Of a DNA stretch of 64,000 nucleotides, positions 1 to 11,200 are shown one piece after another. The position numbers were made by a program, and so were the translations under genes. How positions within the stretch are numbered: the first letter of the stretch is position 1; each line of letters begins with the position of its first letter. The notes beneath the pieces are model-generated. The model was given only the letters and a program-made list of their open reading frames with translations, did not search any database and was not told where the DNA came from. Source of the DNA: Pomacea canaliculata (taxonomy: Eukaryota > Mollusca > Gastropoda > Architaenioglossa > Ampullariidae); the NCBI RefSeq assembly GCF_003073045.1, contig NC_037590.1, positions 26,686,449-26,750,448 of the forward strand. Direction: 5' to 3'.

Positions 1-1420
1 TTTCGGCACACCTGCTCCCCATATATATAGCGCCGATTTTGCCCTTCCCTGCCTTGTGCCACGCCTCCCCTTGCACCAGGCCCTCCGCACCAGGCCCTCC
101 ACACCAGACCCTCCGCACCAGACCCTCCGCACCAGACCCTCCTGTTCGGTAAACTTGAAGGAAACGAGGTTCCCCTAAGCTTCCAGTATCAAAATGAAGT
201 TACTTATGACTAGAAGTTTGTTTTCAATGTGTTGCACCAGACCATCCGCTTTGCACCAGACCCTCCGCTCGAACGAACATTTTACAAGTTTGGCACCAGG
301 CCCTCCTCACCAGACCCTCCCCTCGAACGAACATTTTACAAGTTTGGCACCAGACCCTCCTCACCAGACCCTCTCCTCGAACGAACATTTTACAAGTTTG
401 GCACCAGGCCCTCCGCACCAGACCCTCCGCGAGACACAGTCAAGCGTTATTCGATGCGCCGACGCGGCTGGCCGAAAGGAGCACGACGAACCCCTCTCTG
501 CTCAACCAGCGCGCGCCTGAGCCGTGAGAAACGCGGCAGCGAAAGCCGCGAATCACCACCAAGCCAACCCGTACCAGACCTTCTTCGGTCCGCTTCGAAA
601 CCGGCTCGCCAGATCGCTTTCGACCGAGGGCTTTGCACGCGCTCATTTGCAGATGAAAAATACAAAACTGGGTGAGCATTTCATATATAGAAACCTTTAT
701 AGCCACGGTCCCTTTCGCGCACCTTTCAGGACGCCTGCTTCCCATGTATATAGCGCCGACCTTAACCATACCTGCCTTGTGCCACGCCTCCCCTTGCACC
801 AGGCCCTCCGGGCACCTGACCCTCCCTAGGCACCAGACCCTCCGGGCACCTGACCCTCCCTAGGCACCAGATCATCCGGGCACCTGACCCTCCCTAGGCA
901 CCAGGCCCTCCACGCACCTGACCCTAACTCTACCGGCACCAGACCCTCCTATTGAACTGAAACTTCCAAGATGATGGGTGAATTCTCATTTGGTACGGTT
1001 ATCGGGCTGGGTATTGTTGTGATCGGTTTTTGTCGGTGTACAGAGACACAACGTTGTTCGGAATGCGATCAACCGGCGAAAGGAGAAAGCGTTGCTGCTA
1101 TGGACAACATTTGTTCAATTTTTCCCCTATTACTTTCCTTTTTTTTAAACCAGGCCCTCACGCACCAGACCCTCCTCTTCGCACCAGACCCTCCTGTATG
1201 CACCAGACCCTCCTGTATGCACCAGACCCTCCCATAGCACCAGGCCCTCCATTTTAGTATACTTGAAGGAATCGAGGTACCCCTAAATTTCTAATACCAA
1301 AGCGAAGTTAATGACGAGTAAAGTTTTTTCAAAGTCTTTGACCACACCCTCCTATCTGCACCAGACCCTCCCATCGAACTGGAATATTTTCAAAAGTTTT
1401 GCGCCAGGCCCTCCCCCTGG
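1..1420. repeat. Nested minisatellite block, probable rDNA spacer subrepeats
   Basis: The block is built on a 14-bp unit, CACCAGACCCTCCG and close variants. Five units run head to tail at 73-142, and further runs lie at about 230-440, 790-950, 1,150-1,260 and 1,335-1,420. A 54-bp unit that ends in the 14-mer repeats three times (anchors at 271, 325, 379). Longer unique-looking stretches recur too: the segment near 11-36 returns at 734-759, and the segment near 153-178 returns at 1,261-1,286. Because a 28S rRNA 3' end on the minus strand sits beside it (1,575-1,652), the block is on the side where the intergenic spacer of a ribosomal DNA unit would be. That assignment is inference; the repeats are directly visible. 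The open frames that cross it are repeat translations and are not called as genes. Confidence 0.8.
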
Positions 1421-1574
1421 GTTTTTTTGAAGAAAAAAAAAAGAAAAAAGCGAAGTAGTAAAAGAGAGAAAAGTGGTGTGCTGCTTTACCGGTGCACCCG
1501 GTAGCTGCATCACCACCTTTCCCCCTTTGTACTGAGGAGGGGGACTCGAGCCCATCGTCGGAGATGCGTCCGTC

Positions 1575-1652
1575 TGCAAATGCGGACAAATCTCCTGGTC
1601 CAAGGCTCAGTCTCAATAGATCGCAGGATTTTGTTGCCTGTTGCGGCAATAG
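1575..1652 (-). pseudogene. Degenerate 3' end of 28S ribosomal RNA
   Basis: Read on the minus strand, this stretch contains CTGCGATCTATTGA followed by an AGCC block and a TTTGTCC block in the order found at the 3' end of metazoan large-subunit rRNA. About four bases in five appear to match the form I know for that region. Similarity fades upstream into A-rich sequence near 1,650, so only the last 80 or so bases of the rRNA are present. Substitutions in a normally near-invariant region point to a relic, not a working rDNA unit. It could also be the rRNA-derived part of a SINE. The call rests on recalled 28S sequence, not an alignment. Confidence 0.55.
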
Positions 1653-2446
1653 TTTTTAAATACATATTTAATTAAAGAAGCAGATTTTGATAATTTTAGA
1701 AGCAGTGCAGACGTTCATGTAAGCTGTGTTTATCTATCTATATATTTAGTCTGTGGACACTGTTGAGGCATAACATTACTTTGGCAAAGTGTTTATTGAC
1801 AAACTTAAGTTTACATCTGAATGACAGCCAAGTGAAAAGGATTCAATGAGTGACTGACAACTGAATTGTCTACACAGCTCATCTTCTTTTATTTAAAAAA
1901 AAGGTTTCAGCTGAATGTTGATTGATTCATGGCGTCGCAGATTGAAACAACAACGGAAATACGAGCAGACATAGTAAAATAAAAAGACAGAGCGATAAGA
2001 GCGAATGGTAGAGTAGAATGTAGAGGACAGCAGAAAAAGTGCTGCAAAATTAGAATACGTATCACACAATCACATCGATTTCTACATAGTTTCACACCAC
2101 AAAGAAACCAAACAACTTCGATCGATTACTATTTTTCTTCAGTTTTCTGGACACAACTTAAATAATTTCATGTCAGATGTTGCCATTTAACAAGCCAGAA
2201 ACAATATTTTATGACTGGGAATGTCTTTTTAAAGCTTTCACGTTGATGCATAGCAAGAAGCAATAAATACAGAAGACGGTTTTTATATGGGATTACATAG
2301 TTTATCTTTTGTGTATCTTGGATAAAATTTTACTGAAGAGTATTTTCTCTTTATATTTCCTTTTATAACATAAAAGTACTAAAACCCTAGTTTTTGGTGT
2401 CAGTGGCGATTTCTGACAAAATGATGCAGGTCAAACAGTCCTATCA
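1653..2446. other. 3' flank of the Ly6-type gene
   Basis: AT-rich sequence with no coding frame I can support. Read on the minus strand it is the likely 3' untranslated region and downstream flank of the Ly6/uPAR-type gene. AATAAA hexamers on that strand lie at 1,888-1,893 and 1,792-1,797, about 550-650 bases past the stop codon, and could be polyadenylation signals; this is a weak inference from short motifs. Confidence 0.4.
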
Positions 2447-2589
2447 TTAGTCATCAATATTGGATGCACTGTTACAGTTGTCTGTGGAGCAGTAGAGGCG
2501 GCATTCCTTCCAAATATCCGCGAAATCCGCGCAGTGGAAACCTTCGTTTTTTGCTGTGCAGCCACGAAGTGTAAATACCTGGTTGGGAT
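2447..2589 (-). CDS. Ly6/uPAR-domain protein, terminal exon
   Basis: The last coding exon of a small three-finger (LU domain) protein. It follows a TGGCAG acceptor (2,590-2,592) and reads from phase 1 for 46 sense codons to TAA at 2,447-2,449. It supplies five cysteines and the family's closing signature, here YCSTDNCN, in which the final Cys-Asn pair anchors the LU fold. The tail after it is only a few residues (SASNIDD), with no hydrophobic GPI-anchor signal, so the product looks secreted, unlike many Ly6 proteins that are GPI-linked. A different last exon could still add an anchor. Proteins of this family act outside the cell as modulators of receptors and channels or in cell adhesion; the particular role here is not visible. 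Confidence 0.8.
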
Positions 2590-2906
2590 CTGCCAGGCAT
2601 AGGGCAATGAATCAACAGATGATTGTAATGGGATACATTCAATTAATTAAATATATATATATATTTATATAAGCTTTCATTCATCCATGCTTTCTACCAC
2701 TGCAGCTATTCGCTTACCCGTCAGTTGATTATCTTTTCACGGATAAGTTTTTACATTTTTTTCATTAGATTATTCTATGTTAAACTCTCACGCCCATGAG
2801 ATGTGAACAATACAAACAACGGCAGTAACACAACAATGGTAGTGCACAAGGACGCAAGACCCACAGGAGGATGCACACACGAAACTAAAAACTAATGTTT
2901 AGTTAC

Positions 2907-3029
2907 CTCCTGGGACGAAAAGTCTAACCGCGTAGCAGACTTTGCTGGGTTCGCAGTCAATCTCTGCCACGTTGCCAGAATTGCAGTCAGGAGTAATGAA
3001 CGAACAATTCTTGCATGTCAAGCTGTTCA
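2907..3029 (-). CDS. Ly6/uPAR-domain protein, middle exon
   Basis: A 123-base exon with an acceptor ending TTGCAG and a donor GTAACT, phase 1 at both ends. It opens the mature domain with NSLTCKNC, the LxCxxC start typical of LU domains, and carries five cysteines, including a VCY motif. Spliced to the terminal exon it gives ten cysteines, the number needed for five disulfides in a full LU domain of about 85 residues. No break is seen. The frame joins cleanly to the signal-peptide exon at 7,989 (G|TG codes Val). The intron upstream is nearly 5 kb and hosts two transposons. Confidence 0.8.
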
Positions 3030-3147
3030 CTGCAACACAAAACACAGAGTGCATCAGTCTTGCTCTCATCATCTTGTCTCTACTAAACGCCGGAAAAGGT
3101 ATTGGCGTTGGATATACATAGTCTATGTATAGTAACACCTTAGATGA

Positions 3148-5447
3148 CCTGTGATCAGGGATGGGCAAGCTACTTTTAATTTGTAGCAGGCTAGGCTACA
3201 GCTACTTTTTTTCAAAATGTAGCCGGCTACACTACAGCTACAATTTTGCAAAAAGTAGCCAGCTACTTTGGGCTACTTTTAAAATGTAGCCAGCTTCTTT
3301 TGGCTACTTTTAAAAGCGTGATGTTATAACAAGTTAGCTGTAGCCAGCTGGCTGTAGCAACATACACAAACATCAAACATACACACAAAACACTATTACT
3401 TGCTTTACAAAGTTTTTATTATAATAATGAAACGGAGAACTACGATATACCGACAATTTTATTTAGTGAATCCATAAATGCTTTCATTCATTCCTTGCAC
3501 CCTTCCTCCCCCGGCCTTTTTCACACAATAAGTACATGTATTTTACGATTATATTAAACATTTCTGGATCTTTTTCCTCATCCTGTTTTAGTGACAAAAG
3601 AAAATTATATAAGTTTTCCGATAAACATTGTTTTCTATAACTATTTTGTTCCCTATTACTTAGAAATGAAACTAAACAGATGCTTAAGTATCAGGTACCT
3701 GGTGGAATTTTCAAATAAGTTAGGTTATGTGGTGATGAAAAATGTCAACTCTTATCAATACTGTGACAATGAACAACAGACCATTGAAATAAATGAGTTT
3801 GCATGGAATATAAGTAAAACACTGCTTAATCTAATTTAGGCAAGCAGATCATAAGGCATTTTTTTCTAACACTGACACTGAAAACAAAGAAAGGAACACA
3901 AACTAATTGTTTCCAAAAGCTGATAGGGTGAAAAGTATAGTCCTGGCATACTAGAATAGACTTTAATTATATAGTAGGATGTCAAATGTAGCATATAAAC
4001 ACTGAAATATATTTTTCAAAAATGATGTGATACAAGATATATTTATTTTAAATCTTTAAGCTTGAATTTCTCTGTCGTTTTTGACATCCAGTCCTAAACT
4101 ATAAAAACATATTTCTCAAGATTGGCTTGTGCTACAGCAGTAAAATTTTGCAATTTTGTTTAGAAATGCATAAGCTACAAAGTGATGAATTTGAGAATAT
4201 GGTATAAACATTACTTTTGATAAAATTAACAATTTTCTAAATATTTTCTAAATATTTAATTGCCACATTCACACTGAGTCGGGGGGTACCATGTCTGATT
4301 TTTTATATCTCCTAGAAATCTTGAGATATCAAAACGCCTTATGCATCAGTTTTCTTATCAGTGCCTCTAGTTTACAAAAAATCCAAAACCTTTGATATAT
4401 GACTTATGGTATTGTGTAAATTTGTTTTTTAAATGTTTGTACGTTTTGAAACAAAATCGTTGATTAAAGTCACAATTTTCACTTTAGGTACTCAAAAACA
4501 GTTTTAAAGTGCTATATTTATGTTATTTTGTTACTCTATATTTAAAAACCCTTAAAGATATTTAAAATATGGATTTTAATTTTGGAGTGTACCGGTAACT
4601 TAAAACAAATCTACATTCTTTTAGTCCTCCATGGAATTGAATTTGACCAGAACTTTGGCCTCGAAGTTGCTGTCTGTCACCCTAGTGCGCAGCTTTTGTC
4701 ATGATAAGTCCTGCCAGACTGAACAATCTCTCAACAATTCTTGCATTTGAAACTATACCCACATTTTGTGGCTTCGCAAAATGTAAAAAATTTCAAATAA
4801 GGCTGGAAATTGATGGGTACGTCCATCTTCGTTTTTCAAATCGCTCCCGCCACATGGACGACCCGGTACCCAGAAATAACACAGAGATTGAATTCCATAC
4901 TGAAGTTTTCTTTAATTCAGTATCTTTTTCTCAGCAGCTGGCCTAACTTCTCTCTCTCTCCAATTCACAAAGAGGTCCCACACCACTGTCAGCCCTGCTA
5001 TTTATTCTCCCTCCCCTCGAACATTCTAGCACAGACATTCTATTTCGTCGCAATAAAGACATTTTTGAACATCGCTACATTGTTGAACATCATTTCCTCC
5101 CTCGCGCAAAGACAAGACATTTTACTTTGAACATCGCTACATTGTTGAACATCATTTCCTCCCTCGCACAAAGACATTCTATCTTTTACATTGCTGCCGT
5201 GCTGAACATTCTGGAATATAGATGCAAATCTACAACCCAAAGACATTATACTTTGTACACTACTAGAGTGCTACAGTCGTGAAAGTAGCCAACATGTAGC
5301 CAAGCTACAGCTACTTTCTAAAATGTAGCTACGGCTACAAGCTACTTTTTTTTAATTTGTAGCCGGCTAAGCTACAAGCTACAAAATTTGTAGCCGGCTA
5401 CAGTAGCTGTAGCTAGGCTACAGCTACTCCCCATCCCTGCCTGTGAT
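3148..5447. mobile_element. hAT-superfamily DNA transposon with 8-bp target duplication
   Basis: The element proper spans 3,156-5,439 (2,284 bp). It starts CAGGGATGGG and ends with the reverse complement CCCATCCCTG. CCTGTGAT stands directly outside both ends (3,148-3,155 and 5,440-5,447), the 8-bp duplication typical of hAT insertions. Subterminal zones at 3,170-3,355 and 5,275-5,430 are crowded with GTAGCC/GGCTAC motifs in both orientations, as expected of transposase-binding repeats. A 62-bp direct repeat lies near 5,067-5,190. The interior is AT-rich and mostly non-coding apart from a transposase remnant near 4,621-4,830, so the copy is non-autonomous. It sits in intron 1 of the Ly6-type gene. 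Confidence 0.9.
4621..4830 (-). pseudogene. hAT transposase C-terminal (dimerisation) remnant
   Basis: The minus strand encodes IVERLFSLAGLIMTKA, matching the ER-FS-AG-T pattern of the hAT C-terminal dimerisation domain. The frame then hits TAG. One frame over, the reading continues as RTRVTDSNFEAK and on to a natural stop at 4,621-4,623, so a small frameshift separates the two pieces. Farther upstream, in another frame, a segment reading FPALFEIF resembles the stretch that precedes this motif in the family. The DDE catalytic core and N-terminal zinc finger are not recognisable. The remnant is in the expected orientation inside the element's inverted repeats. Confidence 0.75.
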
Positions 5448-6021
5448 AGCACATTATGTGGTTTTAAAATATACGTAAGGCCTTCTTTCTTAATGAAAAA
5501 CAGTTCGATAAACAAGACAGCATAAATGAATGAAGGTTAGGTTTTCCTTCTTAATTAAAATAAAAAATATAAAAAGAAAAAACAATTTTTTCAAGTACAA
5601 AGCGCCGCTTTCTGTATGTAAGTGATGCCGAGCCGAAACATTTGGCGCTTTTATAATACTATAAAATTAATAAAAAATACAGTTATTAGTTTATTAAAGT
5701 ATTTTATATTTCTGTCGATCGTGAAAACTCGAACTCGAACTTGTTTTTGACTAACGCCAGACCCATTTGAAGGGAAGAAGTGTGCAGCAACAATGTCAAA
5801 CATCCTAATTATAAGTTAAATGTTAATACAATTCCGTAAAATACACAACTACATTATCATTACACATTAAGGGAACACCAATTGACAATTGTAATTGACT
5901 GCGATCCAGATGACTGCCATCTATCAAAGTAAGACTGAGGGAGAGCGGAGGGAGCATGTGATTGTCAGCTATAGAGAAGGAGCAGACTTTGTTGTACGAT
6001 GTCATCACATCTGTTCTCTGA
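5448..6021. other. Intron sequence without a recognised feature
   Basis: AT-rich spacer between the two transposons inside intron 1 of the Ly6-type gene. I see no gene, RNA or repeat in it. Confidence 0.5.
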
Positions 6022-6581
6022 CTTTACAGCAGGGCTTCTGCTAAGGCTAAATTCTTTGGGGTCCCAGGAACCCCTTCTTCAGATTTCTAAGGGGTCCCGT
6101 GCTACCTCTAAGGGGTCCCTGTACAGAGTTGAAAAAAAAACCACCCAACAAATCAACTACTTTGTTCAACTGCCTTTCAGACACACAAAAGACTGTAATG
6201 TCTAGTCAGAAACGGAGAGATTTCTGTGCCATGAAGAGTTTGCAAGCATATGTGATGAGCTTTTGCTCACTGTTCTTAGGGTGCTCACTTTCTTTCCGTT
6301 TCTGAGACGATGATTTTAACCACGCTGTCAACGACATCTTGGACAAAGTTCATGGAACTCTTCCCAGTAAGGGGGGAAAAAAAAAAAACTCAGTGCAAGG
6401 GAAGTAACTCTCACCTTGTAGCAGACGACAACAATAGCTATGGCTACGATGTTGTATCTGTTCTTCGCCCAAATTTGAAGGGGTCCCCTGGGACCCCATT
6501 GACGAAAATTGAAGGGGTCCTCCGAACTTTTAATGCGTACTGTACGCAATTTTTTGCGTAAGCAGAAGCCCTGCTTTACAG
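6022..6581. mobile_element. hAT-type MITE with 8-bp target duplication
   Basis: The element spans 6,030-6,573 (544 bp), with terminal inverted repeats CAGGGCTTCTGCTTA/CAGGGCTTCTGCTAA and a perfect flanking duplication CTTTACAG at 6,022-6,029 and 6,574-6,581. GGGGTCCC-type motifs recur inside near both ends in both orientations (6,058-6,115 and 6,478-6,520). No transposase frame is present, so it depended on a transposase elsewhere. The 8-bp duplication and the CAGGG terminus place it with hAT elements. It differs in sequence from the element at 3,156-5,439. Confidence 0.88.
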
Positions 6582-7988
6582 TATTTGAATTTTTCAGTGT
6601 CAACAGTGTACTATTATTGGGAATAAATATTTTTGTAAATATCGCGAAAATCTGTAATTCGCAAACCTCTTAAATATCCTTTTCCCTATCTGTATTTCGT
6701 AATTCTATAGAAACGGTTTTGAATATTATCTATTGGACGCCTTCTAGTGGTTCACACTCTTTCTTGTACATAAGTAATTGAAGAAAAATGTCAAGAGCAG
6801 AATATGTTGTTAAGTTTTAGTCGTCACAACAGTACAGCTTCTTTATTTTTTTTTTTTGCCTCTTTAGAAACAAAGATATTGAGTTATGATTTTCCGGTTT
6901 CTTCATCAGTGTCTTCATTATTTTTGAAACCCTTGTGGAAGCTCTTCTCTAAAACAACTTGAGGTTATTTGTTTTATGCATGTTTTGTACTTAGAAGTAA
7001 ATGTTCTCACTCATTTCGTTTCTGCAAGTATATTAATCTATGTCTGAGTGACTCTTACAGAAGTCTTTAAGCTGTGGGCTTAATCTCAAGTAATAAATCC
7101 AGCATTCAGTCCGTTCAATAATGGCTTTGAAATCACAGGTTCCTGTATGAGCACCACTACTTATGCCGGAAGTTATGAAAATAAGATACAGTTTGACTAG
7201 AAATGTAAAGAAATGAAAAAAATGGTACTCAGAAGATTAAAACATAAGTTTACTTCTTCTGATGAGAGACTGTCATACAACTCTGGCAATTTATTTGTGT
7301 TCAGACAAGCTTGTAGCATTTGAAACTGTTCTTGAATCATTTTCAGTTTTACAGCAATGTAATTTTTATATCCGTAAATACTTGGATATTCTTAAGAAAT
7401 GTTGTAACACTGAGTTTTACACCTATGTAACTTGTGAAACTACAGCCTGTGTTTGAAAGATGGTTAGAAGGCTACAACTAAGTCAAGTTCATCACAACAT
7501 TGTACATGTATGTCCCAAGTCAGTTAACTATCTACTTGTTGGGTCATCAACATCGTCTGCCAGTGGATTACAGCAGCATGAGATATTGAATGATCTTTCA
7601 CAAGGACGACCGTTGATGTTGGTCTGTTTTGCCGTCTGTTACAATAACCACATCACACTTACACATTGTACTAAAGACAAGATTACATTTGGGACATTTA
7701 TTGTCATCTTTGCGTCTCCCAAAGGCTAGACTACCTACTTCATTGAACTTACCAATAGCTTTAGATTTATTCAGTTATTATGGACTGAATAGTTCTTACT
7801 TGGCACTTGAATGACCAACATGCAACCGGTGTCCGATGTTGTTATTTGAGTTGTACGCAGGTCAGTCGTATGTCGAAGGTGTCTTACAATGACATGTTGG
7901 AAAGCACAAGTCTACTTCTAAAAAGAGTAATAAATTAAAATGAAAAAAATAAACAAAGTAAAGAAAGAGTCAGGTGAAGTGAACCTAC
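6582..7988. other. Intron sequence without a recognised feature
   Basis: The distal part of intron 1 of the Ly6-type gene. It is AT-rich, and its short open frames look random. No repeat boundary or RNA gene was seen. Confidence 0.5.
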
Positions 7989-8106
7989 CAGAGTCGACGT
8001 GGAGAAGAAACAAAAGCCCGCACAGGTAGAAGGCGGCGGCCGTTAACCGATGTGTTGTTGTCCTGTTTGTCTTGTGGACTGAGAACTCGCGGCCTCTTGT
8101 CTTTCC
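7989..8106 (-). CDS. Ly6/uPAR-domain protein, signal-peptide exon (start unresolved)
   Basis: The minus strand reads a short basic stretch, then a hydrophobic core AAAFYLCGLLFLLHVDS and a donor GTAGGT at 7,983-7,988. This is a typical secretory signal peptide with cleavage expected near VDS. The donor is in phase 1 and joins the middle exon as Val-Asn-Ser-Leu-Thr-Cys. No ATG occurs in this frame before an in-frame TGA at 8,107-8,109. Either an upstream exon supplies the start (TTCTCAG at about 8,067-8,073 could be its acceptor), or an ATG was lost by mutation or sequencing error. The limits given are the open frame, not a proven exon. Confidence 0.6.
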
Positions 8107-8173
8107 TCAGGTGAAAGTGGTGACTGCAATGGTGAGACTACTCGGGGTGTGTAGCAGGCAGCTAGTCGGTGAT

Positions 8174-8181
8174 CTTTTATA
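8174..8181 (-). promoter_or_regulatory. TATA-like box upstream of the Ly6-type gene
   Basis: The minus strand reads TATAAAAG about 70 bases upstream of the signal-peptide open frame. A second TATAAAAG lies at 8,228-8,235. Either could position transcription of the gene. A motif this short in AT-rich DNA is only suggestive, and no start site is known. Confidence 0.35.
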
Positions 8182-8239
8182 CCTCTTCTTGTATATGTGG
8201 TGATTTCTCATTGGTCGCCTGTAAGGTCTTTTATATCTC

Positions 8240-11200
8240 ATGCACCGTTTGACACGCCGGTGTGATGTGGGAGACGTTATGGTGGAGGGGGCTGTTGTCT
8301 TGTATTTGCTAGAAAAGTGTTTTCACCTAACTGATAAATATGGATGTACGTGGAAATGGGGGAGCAAAAGATGAAAGGAGGTGATGAATGGAAGAAATTT
8401 GGGTAGTTAGGGTGAAAGTGTCGGTCAATTGTAACGCCTACATCCTGTCGTTGTCTGTTGTGACTTTTTCTGACCTGGCAGACAGAGCAACAGGAACTCA
8501 CTTCATTCATCATGCTTTGGGTTCTAAGTACAGTAACAAAATACAGAATCTAGTTGATGATGATTACAACGACAAAGAAGAAGATTATGATGATTGATGG
8601 ATCATGATTAATGGATAACGATTGACGATGTTGACGATGATATGCAGAGTGTCTGCGTTTTCTCTCTTCGTTCTGGACTTGTAAGTAGGGTAGGGGAGGT
8701 TTTGACTGTGGGACAACGGAGAATGTTTTTGACGAAACATAAATCGATGAGCCGGCTAAAACAGTTTGAAAGCGGAATTAGAATTGAGATCTTTGTTGTG
8801 TTAATCGTTATTGTAGCACCTCATGACCTTCAGAGAGACCTACTTTTGCACACCGTTAATAAACCTCTGAACTTCACTCCAAATTCGCCTTAGATGATAA
8901 GCACAAAATTATCTACAACCATTTAGGTTTGGAACTCTAGACAAATGGATCATATTGCTTTTAATGTTAAAGAGAGTAGGTTAGAGTGTTGGAACTAGGG
9001 ACTCCCTTTTACTTTTCCTAAAAATAGTAGACAAGAGACCAAACACGAACCTGTAAAAAGTGCCGGAAGAGAACGTTTTCAAAAAGAGAGGCACATGACA
9101 TCGAAATACAAGAAAGGATGTATACAACAACAATTTTTCGTTCAGTTAATGACGAAGCCGTTAATGATGAAGCCGTCATCAAATCCAAAAGGACCCTTAA
9201 GAAATGTTTGCAGACAGATGCATTGTTTATAAAAGGTTAAAAAGCGTTTTAAGGTGGTTCAGGGGGGTAAGTCTTTTTCTGAAACCAGACTGCAGGGTGA
9301 AGGGAAGGGTCTTGCTTGCAGGTGAGATGGATGAGAGTGTTTTAGTCTTTCGTCGACGTGTACTCTCCCAGTTTGCCTGGCACTGACTGTCGCATGATTG
9401 ACTGCAGGTGTCGCATCCTGGAGGTCTGTAATCATACGACGGTCTTTGCACGGTCTGTGTATACACATAAAGACAAAGTTCATAACCGCTGTGTACAGCA
9501 TCTGCACAGTAAAACAAGCTTCACGATTCATATTCGGATAGCTCTGATGGTTTGCTTTCAATAATATTTTTATTGTGCAGGTGGTATACAGCGCGGTGAT
9601 TGTCTATGTGTAGACCTGATCGATATTGTTATTTTGTAGTAGACTGTGGGACACGCGATGATTCACTTGTGTACTACTTGCGGTTGCGTTTGCAGGACCA
9701 GACCAAATGATTTCGGAGGCCTTACACGGCCCGCAGCCATTCTCTATAAAGTCATGTTCCCATTTACCACCGCATCTCCACCAAACATTTTGTTTAACCA
9801 GCCAGCAAAACCACTTACAAAAAAGAAAAAGAAAACAAAAAGAAAAGATTAGCGTTAACCATGTCTTGCCCATACCGCACAAATGTATCAGGAGGTCGGT
9901 CAGAGAGACGGAATAGAATCGCATGTAAATTATTCTGGAATATCATGTTTCAGGTACGTTACCACAAGGACTGAACCTAAGCCATAAAGATAAACATACA
10001 GCCGGATAACCAGGCTACTGCAGTTGACTAGAATTGCTCATGACCTTTCCGACCTGGTCAGGTCAAATATTATTTCAGTGATTTCTACCATAGCCAGGAC
10101 CTCAAATGAAGACAATGTCTTTGTACGACAAAGAATTGGATGGTGTTGAGCTGGACAATGAAAGGGTATTAAAAGGGTATGTTATTATTCCTAAGATGCC
10201 TGTTGTGGCTGACAGGACGGAACTGCTGATTCTACTAGTCTACTAAGAGTAGAATCCAAGACAGTCAGAAAGATAAAACCACTTGTGTCGCCTTTTGAAA
10301 ATGTTTTGACGTACGCACGAATGTCAGAATTTTAATTTGTTTGTGCGCATGCGTAGGTCATTACTTGGTAGACACGCTGGCGAGCTATTTTATGTTGCTG
10401 TTAAAAAATATCTAGATACCGAAGTTTGTTTTTTTTTTGTAACGGACGCCTGTATCAGCAGGGTCAAAGTGATTTCACAGTCCATATACGGACGTTCCCT
10501 TGCTTTGTGGAGTCACTTGCCTATTCGCGACAAAAAGTCCACCGGGTAGTTGAACGCCATCTGTCAGTAACGAGGGTCAAATCTCTGTTATATGTTTATA
10601 ACACCACTGGGTAAATCAGATCACTTATAGGTATAGAAACAGAAGTAAAGACTGCAGTGTATTATTTAAATTTGTTGTTTGATTTGGTAACATGTGTTGT
10701 GTAGCAATCTCTGGCATCAATATATCAATCAGTAATTATTTCAATGTCAGCAATGTAATAGTCTAGGAATTTTTTAAGTACAAAATACGAAATCTGGTAT
10801 TCTGCATCCTTTAAAAATATCCGTTTCCCCTGTATTTTGTATATGTGTAAAACCCATTGATTTCTAGCTATGGAACATGATAAACCAAATCAACAAAAAG
10901 TAAAAAAAAACTTTTGTTCTATTTTGTTATTCGTGGACATTTTATATTCATTAATAATTTTCAAATTTTATCTTTTTTGCTAAAAATGTTTTAAGGGTCT
11001 TAATTAAGAAGCCTACAATTTCAGGAGGTTTCCTTATTCTCCTGTACCTAAACTTACTATACAATCATGTTAGCAGCAGAATACAGAACAAATGAATGAG
11101 GTGCTCATTGCAGGTGTCATCGCTTTCCTCACAAAATGGTGCAACAATGTCTGGAGCGATTATCGCAGGATAATTTGAACTGACCAATTAAAAATAAAAT

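Noticed and set aside
264..432. CRISPR-like array of regularly spaced repeats
   Set aside because: The 54-bp units are repeated along their whole length, with no variable spacers, in animal DNA: a minisatellite.
9604..9924. Trp/Cys-rich minus-strand frame that could suggest an antimicrobial peptide
   Set aside because: The cysteine pattern matches no family I know, and no signal peptide with splice support was found.
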